A stretch of 64,000 nucleotides of DNA from Polytrichum commune. Its lineage: Eukaryota; Streptophyta; Polytrichopsida; Polytrichales; Polytrichaceae. Position 1 is the first letter of the stretch; each line of letters opens with the position of its first letter. The notes beneath the pieces are model-generated. The model saw only the letters and a list, made by a program, of their open reading frames with translations. It was not told the DNA's origin and did no database searches. The stretch lies in assembly GCA_950295325.1 (NCBI GenBank), contig OX485805.1:57622758-57686757 (forward strand). Reading direction: 5' to 3'. Position numbers and translations under genes: made by a program. Positions 25,009 through 34,829 of this stretch are shown piece after piece.

Positions 25009-25270
25009 GTAAGTCCTTCATCTTCATCGAGTTATTTCAATGGGTCCATTGTGAAGGGAGCATTGTGAGGTAAGTGTGATTTTAAAACCCTAAAATATTA
25101 TCTGTTGATAGTTGCAATGAGATGGCGGATTGTCACGATGCTTCTGAACGAAGTTGTGATTGAATTTGTGAGACCCATCTGCCTGGTGGTTGTCAAGTGC
25201 CGATGAAGACCATTCGCGGCTCAAAGGCTAGTAGGGTTTGTTTTTGCGGTACATTTTTCTGCTATACCCT

Positions 25271-25885
25271 CTGCCTTGATGAATTTGTGCGCCGATGATG
25301 AGCTTCTGGCTCTGAGGCAGGATAGGGTATATAGTTTGATTTTTGGCAGTTTGCTTTAGGAAAATGGGTGACCCCTGCGTTGGCGCAGGGGTCCTTTCTG
25401 CCTTGATGAATTTGTGCGCCGATAATGAGCTTCTGAATCAGAGGCAGGTTAGGGTATATAGTTTGATTTTTGCAGTTTGCTTTAGGAAATTGGGTGACCC
25501 AAGGGGTCCTTTCTGCCTTGATGAATTTGTGCGCCGATGATGAGCTTCGGGCTCTGAGGCAGGATAGGGTATATAGTTTGATTTCCTGCAGTTTGCTTTA
25601 GGAAATTGGGTGACCCCTGCGTTGGCGCAGGGGTTCTTTCTGCCTTGATGAATTTGTGCGCCGATGATGAGCTTCTGGCTCTGAGGCAGGATAGGGTATA
25701 TAGTTTGATTTTCGGCAGCTTGCTTTAGGAAAATGGGTGACCCCTGCGTTGGCGCAGGGGTCCTTTCTGCCTTGATGAATTTGTGCGCCGATGATAAGCT
25801 TGTGGTTCAAAGGCAGGTTAGGGTATATAGTTTGATTTTTTGCAGTTTGCTTTAGGAAATTGGGTGACCCCAGGGGTCCTTTCTG
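25271..25885 (+). repeat. 127-bp tandem repeat with an internal hairpin
   Basis: Five units start CTGCCTTGATGAATTTG at 25271, 25398, 25513, 25640 and 25768. Units 1, 3 and 4 contain the hairpin CCCCTGCG-TTGG-CGCAGGGG (25372-25391, 25614-25633, 25741-25760). Units 2 and 5 have lost it, leaving CCCAAGGGG or CCCCAGGGG. Probably intronic in the cargo gene. Confidence 0.9.
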
Positions 25886-27566
25886 CTATAGGTTATATGA
25901 GTATTTTTTTGTCATGTGATAATGGCCTATTTATTCTAATCCATATTCTTTTTTTTTTGTAGGTTTCTTCACAGAGAGTACATGGAGCCGAGTACAACAG
26001 TTACTTGTCCGAGATGCTTAGTGGTTTCAACATTGTCTTAGCTAGTCGTCATTTAGTCATAGGTTTACTTGCTATAACTTAGCTAGTCATCGTTTATAGT
26101 ACTTCATATTTTTTTCCTAAGTGTATTGTGTTTCATTTACCTACCTTCCAGATGACATTATCCGATGTTCCCGTACCCGAGCAAGTCCCACCTCCCTCGA
26201 TAGATTCCTTGGAGGAGGATTGTGGCATTCCCCCTCAACATTCTTCAATCCTAAATGTTGCCGACTTGGAGGAGGATGTCCCATCCTCCGATCAACATGC
26301 TGCTGATACCACTCAAGAGGCCACCCAAGAAGCCGATACCATACAAGAGGCCACCCAAGAAGCGCCCGATTCAAGCGACAAACGCTCGTCAAATCCCTTA
26401 CGTCCTCCTGGTGGTGTTGAACTTGGCATTGTTCACATGCCTCCTCATTTGCAGGACAAGGACCCCATGTGGAGCGCAAATGAGATGAGATTGCTGCAGA
26501 AGAGTGACTACAATACTGTCATCTCCAATCTTCGCACCAAACCCATTAAGAAGTCTCGATTCCTTATTCCTCTTTGCCGTCTCAAGACCTACCCGAAGGT
26601 GCGTCCAATTGTCGATTCCTACGTCGAGATGTTGGCGAACGAGTTCGTCAAAGGGTATCGAGAAGGAGATCGAGTTTTGTATGTGTTTCCTTTCGACATC
26701 ACGGACAAGGATCTAACGGTTCGAGAGGATGACGCCATCTGGTCTAACCCACTATGGAAATCTATTAATAATGAGTTCGAAGAGTACTTGTCGTCTGATC
26801 CTGATCTCCATCAGTTTCGGAACAAATACTTTTATGTCTACGAAGGTAATCACCGCGTGACGGCTTGGATGGGTTACATCCACAAGTACCATTCCAATAA
26901 TCCTGACTGGTACATTTCGGTTGACTGTATTGTTCTCGACGCACGTGGGCAATGCTCAATGTTTCTCAACGCCATGAACGACATAAACTGGTAAGTATAC
27001 TTGCAAATCCATTTCCATTAATTTCATATTCCATTTACCCATGGAAGCCTTGTTTTAATACTCATATCTTCATTCACAGGTCGACGGAACATGATCATGT
27101 TCAAGACAGTACTATTGCCAAGTTGCAAAGAATTCGAACCTTCAGCTCCTTCAAACTTTCTGATTTCAAAGGTCTTATTAGCAAAGAGGACATGGCTATT
27201 TGCGAGGCTTATAAACCCCGTCTACCGTCATGGTATTTATTCACAATGGACATTTTTGTTAAATTCCTCCACGCGGTAAGTTTTCTAAAGTTATGTGCTT
27301 ATTGTTTTCATATTATGAAGTGCATCATGCGTTTCTTGCATCTTAATTATTGTCATACAGAGACAATGCGCTGCTGTATCCGACGTTGCTTGCTCGAACT
27401 ATTACGAGACTGTGCCCGAGAATGAGAGGATTGGGCCTGGAGTCTGGAGTGCGATGGACAAGGCCATCACGAAATGTATCAAGCACTGGCGCAGCCAAAG
27501 GTTTGACAAGATGGTTGCAATCGCCAACCAGCCAATGGAGAGTTATTTGAACAAGAGGTATTCTCA

Positions 27567-27835
27567 ACTCAACTCTCAACTCTCAATTCAACTGTCAACT
27601 CTCAATTCAACTCTCACCTCTCAACTCTCAACTCAATTCTCAGTTCTCAACTCTCAATTCTGAACTCTGAACTCTGAACTCTCAATTCTCAACTCTGAAC
27701 TGTGAATTGTGAACTGTGAACTCTCAATTCAATTCTCAATTCTCAACTCTCAACTCTCAACTCTCAATTCAATTCTCAATTCTCAATTCTCAACTCAACT
27801 CTCAACTCAACTCTCAACCCTCAACTCTCCATTTT
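27567..27835. repeat. CTCAACT/CTCAATT minisatellite in intron 3
   Basis: Irregular tandem CTCAACT and CTCAATT words fill most of a 306-nt intron. Array-free introns of this gene are only 78-93 nt. Confidence 0.9.
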
Positions 27836-29157
27836 CCACGCAGCTCAATAAACATTATACTAGCGGGAAATCATTGGACTTGACCGTTGAGCGACTTCAT
27901 AAAATTGCAACCACCAAGGTCCATCCTGACTTCAAAGGGAAATGGTTGCAATTGTGGAACGGAACGGACGAGGAACGGGCAGCCTACCGATTTCCACTAG
28001 ATCGTCCAATGAAGGACAAATTCCTCGACGTCTGGTTGCCAAGGGCTTCTCTCTGGGCTCAGGTATGACGATACTTACTTCCTCTAGGCTCTTCATTTTT
28101 AATCCGTTGAAATTGTCGTTACTTCTAACACCCATCGTTTCATAATGTATGTCAGTTGTCTACTTTCCTTAAAGACCACATGGACAACTATGTCGCTAAA
28201 CTTAAGATCAACATTGAGTGGAGCTCCGTTGTTCTCAAGCCGGCGGAATACGTGGAGAAATGGAGATCGCTATTGTGGAAGAAGGCTTTCCCCTTCTACC
28301 TCTCGGAAAATGCAAGCCCAAGGTTTCTCAAAGGTTCAGGGCTCCTTAAGATTGAAGGTGGAATTTTGGCGGGCCGCTTGTTTTACAGGTTTGTATGATT
28401 TGGCTTCTTGTTTGATTCAGTGTTCTCTTTGTCTCTATCACCCTTCCTAAATGTAACGCATATATGCAGGTACATGAAGCAAGAGCTCATCGCCAAACGT
28501 GCTCTTGCGGCTTGGGAAGTTCCGGCTCATGTTGAGCTCAAACCGTCTACCCAAACGCCTATTGATGGACTTTGGACCGAAGACCAACGCAATCGATTTC
28601 CCTATGAGGTATTGCTCACAGGTGGTTGGTTCCTCGAGTGCCCACAGAACTTCGTTCCTGAGGAGGAGAAACATCTCGTCCCTGTCCCGGAACCATCTAC
28701 AGGAGGAGCGGCTCCTATGGTCACTGACTTGAACGACGACGACGAGGAGGCAACTCAGCCTGAACCTGCTCCGAAGCCAAAAGTTCAACGTCGAGGGAAG
28801 GTTCGTTCTCACGACGGTTCCGTTGTGGCAGCCTCACCTGCATGTGTTCAAATTCCTGCAGGAGCTCCTTTGGCTTCGACTCAGACTTCGCAACGCACGG
28901 TTTCTAATCCGCCATCACCCCCACGTTCCAACTTGGATGTTCAATCTAGCCAAAATCTTCGTGTCACACTCTTTTGCCGTGGTGTACCACCCCCGAAAGG
29001 TGTAGGTGTCATTTCGTCTTCGCCGTTTAAGACGACCCTGCCGATGTTTCTTGAGCATGGAAACTTCTGTGCCTTGCTTAACCAGTCTGAACACCAAAAA
29101 TTCATGGATCGGCAACTTGTCCGTATCGTAGACCACATTATCAAGGTCACACAATCC

Positions 29158-29325
29158 CAACTCAACTCTCAACTCTCACCTCTCAACTCTCAATTCAACT
29201 CTCAACTCTCAACTCTCACCTCTCAACTTTCAACTCAACTCTCAACTCTCAACTCTCAATTCAACGCTCAACTCTCAACTCTCAACTCTCAATTCAACTC
29301 TCAATTCTCAACTCTCACCTCTCAA

Positions 29326-29361
<36 letters not shown>

Positions 29362-29377
29362 AACTCTCAACTCTCAA

Positions 29378-29427
<50 letters not shown>

Positions 29428-29464
29428 AATTCTCAACTCTAAACTCTAAACTCTCAACTCTCAA

Positions 29465-29510
<46 letters not shown>

Positions 29511-29515
29511 CTAAC
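29158..29515. repeat. CTCAACT minisatellite in intron 6
   Basis: The same word family as intron 3 expands intron 6 to 454 nt. The reading frame running through it is an artefact; the upstream exon has a donor at 29146. Confidence 0.9.
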
Positions 29516-30883
29516 TCTATCAATTTCAAAATTGTCTTGGACTAGTGAGGTTTTTTTTTATCGGTAACTCATGCTTTCCATTTTTTCTTATTCATACAGA
29601 TCGGGGTCGGCCGTACTTATCCTTGTGAATCGATGCAAATGCGGCCTAGGCATCCTGGAATTGATCTCGTGATTGTTGACGCTCCAGAATACTTGGTCGT
29701 GCCTGTCATCTCTCCCATGTCCGTACCGTCGTGGAACAAGCGAGAGACAGACTACTTTGACCAACTCTTCGCCTTTGCAGATTGTCACTTGACCGATGAC
29801 GGAGTTGTTCTCCTCTTCCATCCCAAGGACCGTTGAATCGAGAAGAAGTTAGATAGTAAAATCAAAATGTATGATTTTACGATTGTCCGGGATTGGTGGG
29901 GCTATAATCCCATTCCCATGGCCTCCTCCCTTCCACACCAGAAAGAGGTATTATCTTTTATGTTCATAATTTGAATTTCTCAATCCGACAATCAGTTTCA
30001 ATATATTCTAATCCTTGAGGTTTTCTTACAGACCCATAACTTCAACATTAAGGTCTTTGCACGCCTTAGTTCCAAGTTCCGTACTCGCCGATTGCGACCG
30101 TAGTTCGTACAAATGGAGATCCTTCCCGAAGAGCGCGACGACTTGACGAACTTCACGACAACCGAGTCCCAGCTTCTACGCCCTACTGGACTTCCTTGGC
30201 GTGGCTCGCGTGAGAAGGACCCATCATTTGTTCAGTGCTTCATCGAGTGTCTTACAGACGAGCATGATATCGTCTGCGATTGGAGCCCTAGTACAGGTTT
30301 TCAATATCTCCCTTCATTGTTTACAACAACTGAAACTGAATTCCACTTTCTAAATTCCGTTTTCCAAACTGCAGGTGCTTCTGTCATTGCTTGCCAACGT
30401 TCGAACCGACACCTCATCGCATTGGAGCCGGATTCAGAAATCTTTGAGGCGCTTCTCAAGCCTTACGTGGATGCGATCCCGCAACCAGAAGAGCGCGCGG
30501 ATTCAACCACAGACTCTGATTCCGACGAAGACTTTGCTCCAAAGAAGAAGAAGGGTCGCAAATATTGCGGTGCGTCTTAACTGCATGTCTTAAGTCTCTC
30601 AAATATTTAATGTATTCATATAATTTGTCATGTTGACTTTGTTTTATTATTTAGTGACGCAGGTCTCGCAAGACGTTTGATCCGCCACGGTGATGTCTAC
30701 ATGAGTCCTCCTACTTCGTTCGCCTTACCTTCATATGCCGAACGTATAGCACAAGAATTCATACGCGCCCCATCTCCAATCCTTTCAGATTTTCCACGTC
30801 AACTTTTCAACCCTATAGTGCTTAGATTCATGGATGTCGAGGCTGATCAATGTGACGAGAGTTTCGATGTTGGTTCACCTTGA

Positions 30884-32854
30884 TCAAGACTATCCATATG
30901 TTTGTTTCTGGTTTGTTACGTGCATAATGTAGCCATTTCAAATGGCCATTTCTTTTTAAAATAAAACATCTACAAGTTTCTTTGTGTCATAGCTATTGTA
31001 GACTTGTCAAAGAAGTTCAAAGAAGTTGAAGTTTGAAAGTTTGAGTTATGCCATTTGCACTGAAATGCATGTGCACGCTTCTAACTTGAACACTGAATTG
31101 ACTCTATCTAACAAAACTTTGTCATATCTAGTGACATTTGGGAGATGTCACTAGATGGAACTCCCAATTTTTAATACATACATGAATTTTTCTCGCCATC
31201 ATATTTGTTGCTTCACAATTGCTCCTTTGTTTGTTTTGAATAAGTCTATGGCTTAGAATAGGTGTCTACAACACCCTTGCTTCAAATATTTATGTTAAAT
31301 TGCTCAAGCCTCCAATAATTTATATTCCAACGCCCAATCCTTCCTTTCGGATTTGCTAACACATTGATATTTTCACTCCATGCTCTTTGCACTCCTAGGT
31401 TACCAATTCCCTTGAATTGTCATGAATAGGTGTCTCTACCTTAGAGGGTGTATAAACCAACACTCGAGAGGGCTTAGCCGATTTAGATCAACGGTATAAA
31501 TGATTGGCTTAGCAAATTGACCTAGATTTATGGGTTGCTCGACCCAACTCTCGACGCAACCTCCAAACCTAACCTCCAATAACATGTAGTGATGTAAGCA
31601 TCCACATCAAAGTTGGGACATAGGACTTAGGACCCCACGTGAAGTAATAAGTCCCAATTTTTATCCTTTCAACAACTAAGTTTGCACATATTGACCTTAA
31701 GTGAACTAAGACTTGGGACCCCTTTTGAACCAACCCTTAGTGAACCGCCCTCGTTCACATCGACTTAAAGTGCCGAATTTATTTTTCTTTTCTTTCTTTA
31801 TTCCCCGGCCCAAGGAAGATGGTGGTCCACCAAATTGTCCTATTAGTGTGGGTTACCATTTGGGGTTACGTATTGCTAGAACTTTTTACCGACATTATTA
31901 TATTTTAACTAACTAGATTACATCATATTCTTCAATGTGCGTACTAAATACTTGTGTCATTTGGGTAAAAAATTATACTCTCTGTAAAATATCATAGCAA
32001 TGCGTAACTGCAAACAATAACCCCCACTAATTAGGCAAAATAGCGTAGTAAATACCATAAGCCTTGTAGTTGAATTTTAACATTGGCTAGGCATTTTTAA
32101 AATTTAAGATCATGACTGGTCATCTCTAGATTCCACCTATAAGAAGATAGAGCAATATTACTTTATAAGTTATCCATAAATCAGAATAAGGAAAACTTAT
32201 TTGGAAATCAACGTCTAGAATTTGACAATGACTTAGTTGAAGAATGAGGTAAGTAAACCTAATTTGGTTACTTATCTTGATTGAAAATAATTATGTTTAA
32301 ATGGTCTTTGGTTAAGTGTGTATCCAAGAATGGACACCAAGAAGACACGTGTTTGATAGATTTGGAAGAAAGGCATAATGTTCCTCAATAAACCACACAA
32401 TGTTTAATACTCTCAAACAATATTCTTTACTAAAATTGTCGGCACTACCCTCTCCACTGAGATTCTAGATTGAGGGGACCTACCTACATGACCGATTAAC
32501 AAGCACAAGAATATTCACTTGTTGGATTGTATAAACTTTGCCATTTAAATTATTGTTTCGAGGATGCCAGCCCTAATTACGCCCTTAGCCTTAAACACTG
32601 AAATAAATTTGTTAATTAATTAAAACACAATTTCATTTCAACCTTGAACGGTCCTCATTTAAATCACCCTTTCATATAAATGATGACGTCAGCCCTAATT
32701 TCAGTATATATATAATAACAAAAATTTGCAGTAGGACCCCCTTCCACGGATTTGGGGTACTCTTTTCCCTAAAAATATACATTTATAGTTTTCTCTAGAC
32801 CAAATTCAGTGGTAATAGGATCCTTATGTTTCAATAAAATTTTGAAAAGCGAGC
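30884..32854. other. Non-coding right arm of the MULE
   Basis: About 2 kb between the end of the cargo gene and the right terminus. It is AT-rich and no gene was recognised. It may hold the 3' UTR and subterminal sequence. Confidence 0.5.
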
Positions 32855-32920
32855 GGAGAAATTCACGAAAACATGACGCTCACCGCTCTACGCTCTACGC
32901 TCATGCTGTAACTTTCCCCC
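32855..32920. repeat. Right terminal inverted repeat of the MULE
   Basis: Read inward from 32920 it starts GGGGGAAAGTTACAGCATGA and shares the 23-bp GAGCGTA block with the left end. It is followed directly by the TSD copy CTTAACCTT. Confidence 0.8.
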
Positions 32921-33243
32921 CTTAACCTTCACCTTCAAAGTAGGGACTAATCCCCTTCCACCAAGCTTCCTTCTTCCTAAACTACCAAGGTGGATCCAAA
33001 AGTGGGCATTTAACCCGCGGAGCTCACCTTGCCTCACCTTACCCCCTACTCACATAATCAAGGCATCCTCTTATTGAAATCAAACCTTGAAATAACTACA
33101 CCACACATTTTAATGCCTAAACTTAAATCCACACCACACTTCACTCTTTTTATGTTTTGTGAATAATCATAACACCTCAAAGTCAAACTAAAATTGGGTT
33201 CGAAGACTTAATCACCACATGTGGGCACCATTTTGGGCTCACA

Positions 33244-34192
33244 CCTTGTGATTTATGGCCGGTCATTGCGTATGCTAGAACAATTGAGAATGATGCTTTG
33301 TAATAATATTGTTCATATGTGTACTTGTGTTGGAAATTATGTCGTTTTAAGGAGATTTGCGTCAAGGTCCCGATGATTTGAACACCAATGGTTGTGACCA
33401 CACCTTGGTTGTCTGTATGGATTGATGTTACCGTTGTGGGTGCACCATTGACAGCTCCTTTTGCAATATTGACATTCGATGTGAACATAACGAGCGCACC
33501 TCCAGCCACATGATGAAGTTGGTCAAATTTGGTGTCATTCAACCATGTCGATACGTTGTGAGCTTCGGTTGCATTTGTATCAAGTGTCACAGGAATTCTA
33601 TATGCCGGGGCAAAAATGGCTTTGAATATGATGTCGTTGTACGTGGTAACATCTTCGCGGTGTGAACACAAGATCGTCGTAGTTGCATCTAGATAGTGTG
33701 ATAGCATGTCGTTGTCAATGAAGCACGCACTGAGTGTGTCTTCGATCTCTGCTTATGTAGGTGGCCGATGTCGTATTATATTTAGGAAATTGAGATACGA
33801 TGGATCGGATGAATGTCTAACAGATGTGTGAAGAGTGTGTTGTTTTGCAGCTGCCCAACATGGAGCGGAGGTAATATGACATGCTCTACAAATGAGGTCT
33901 GGTGGTTTGGGTTTGTGTATACATATCGCAGGCAGTTGAGCAAGGTCTCCAACTAATATCAAAAGTTTATTTTGGAATGAAAATGTGTCCGTGATAAGGG
34001 TGCTTTGTTTATGCGTTGTTCTACTACACACAACATATTGCTAGTCATCATCGACATTTCGTCAATGATTATGACGTCTGCGTTGTTTAATTTGGTCAAA
34101 ACGGGGCTTGATTCAGGTAACACAGATAAATAGCTATGTGTAGGTATACGAAATACATTATGGACTGTAGATGCGAATTTGGAAAGCCTAAG
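33244..34192 (-). pseudogene. Helitron Rep/helicase, central segment
   Basis: Read on the minus strand it begins LRLSKFASTVHNVFRIPT. It carries Walker B VIIIDEMSM, motif III LVGDLAQLP and the start of motif V, YAMTGHKSQG. There is a frameshift around 33960-34030 and an in-frame TAA at 33753. It joins 50835 upstream across LTR A2 (TSD CTAAG) and 17695 downstream across LTR A1. Confidence 0.85.
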
Positions 34193-34829
34193 TATGAGCC
34201 CAAAATGAGTGCTCATATTTGTTTTATGTTTAGAATTTAATTAGAATTGCAATTGGAGTGTTATTGAAACAATCAAAAGTATAAAAAGAGTGCGGCTTGG
34301 TGTGAAGTTATGTTTAGGCCTTAGGCTTATGTGGTGTAATTGATTAGAAGCTTAGCGGCACGAAGGAAGTGCTTAGGTTAGGTGAGTGTAGTGTGTGGTG
34401 AACCAAGGGGAGCTCCTTGAGTTAAATATTTGAATTGGAATTTATATTGTTGGTTTAGGAGTTGAAGGTTTAGAGGATATGATGAGAGCCTACGAATTAG
34501 GAGAGGATCAAAAGGCTTATCTTGAGCTTGGAGGGGTACTCACCTCTCCCTTCCCCTATACAATCCTAAATCTCTCACCTTCTTCATTCACTTGTTTTCC
34601 TATTCACTTTCTCTCTCTCATTCTCTCTTCCCCTCTTGGAGGTGTGTGTGTGAGAATGTATGTGGGAGTGTGCGTGTGGTGTAGTGTGTTAGAAAATAAA
34701 TTTGATTAGGGAATAGATTTGAGTAGGGAAACTTAGAAGATAGATTGAATTAAAGGTAGTTTAAAAGATAGATTTGATTAGGAGGAGCCAGGAAATTAGA
34801 TTATTAAGGTTGCAAGGCTATTAGGCAAC

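Larger units (their letters stand above)
26152..30883 (+). pseudogene. ParB-like plus beta-class methyltransferase-like gene, ten exons, two in-frame stops
   Basis: Exons: 26152-26990, 27080-27275, 27361-27557, 27864-28062, 28156-28388, 28470-29145, 29600-29947, 30032-30296, 30375-30569, 30663-30883. All nine introns are GT-AG. Total 3369 nt, 1123 codons. Codons 130-240 resemble ParB/sulfiredoxin-like domains, ending in YEGNHRVTAW (GNHR 232-235). The C-terminal part follows the IV, X, I order of beta-class N4/N6 amino-methyltransferases: VIVDAPEY (807-811, in place of DPPY/SPPY), an EKDPSFVQCFIE motif X-like helix, then DWSPSTGAS from 979 and an ALEPD strand end. A Lys-rich tail follows. Motifs IV and I are degenerate, so activity is doubtful. 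TGA at codon 859 (29834) and TAG at codon 920 (30101) break this copy. Residues 281-780 are unrecognised. Confidence 0.65.
20150..32920. mobile_element. 12.8-kb Mutator-like element carrying a ParB/methyltransferase-like gene
   Basis: The direct repeat CTTAACCTT (20141-20149, 32921-32929) flanks inverted ends that both start GGG. The ends share a perfect 23-bp block (20163-20185 and 32884-32906) built from GAGCGTA heptads, and looser similarity continues inward. A 9-bp duplication is canonical for MULEs, and a MULE-type transposase lies inside near the left end. Cargo is a second small minus-strand gene and a long divergent plus-strand gene. The element sits inside LTR A1, whose sequence resumes cleanly across the duplication. 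Confidence 0.8.
17696..33243 (-). mobile_element. Solo LTR A1 with nested MULE and LTR B1
   Basis: Minus-strand termini are TGTGAGCCCAAAATGG at 33243 and GGATTTGGCCTCACA at 17696, flanked by the TSD CCTTG. Removing the MULE and LTR B1 leaves about 1.8 kb, with no primer-binding site or coding region, so it is a solo LTR. The inner part (GGCCGCGGGTTGGACTCTTG read on the minus strand) matches LTR A2 near 37095. It interrupts Helitron helicase motif V. Confidence 0.85.

Noticed and set aside
25271-25885. Possible CRISPR-like array because of regularly spaced hairpin repeats
   Set aside because: Repeats are contiguous 115-128-bp tandem units without unique spacers, in a eukaryotic context.
27709-28068. 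A 119-codon frame running into exon 4, and the C-terminal repeat part of the 344-codon frame at 28408-29442
   Set aside because: The repetitive parts are CTCAACT arrays; splice donors and acceptors place them in introns 3 and 6.
26152-30883. Treating the methyltransferase-like gene as bacterial contamination or a prokaryotic segment
   Set aside because: Nine phase-consistent GT-AG introns and the surrounding plant mobile elements show that it is nuclear eukaryotic DNA.
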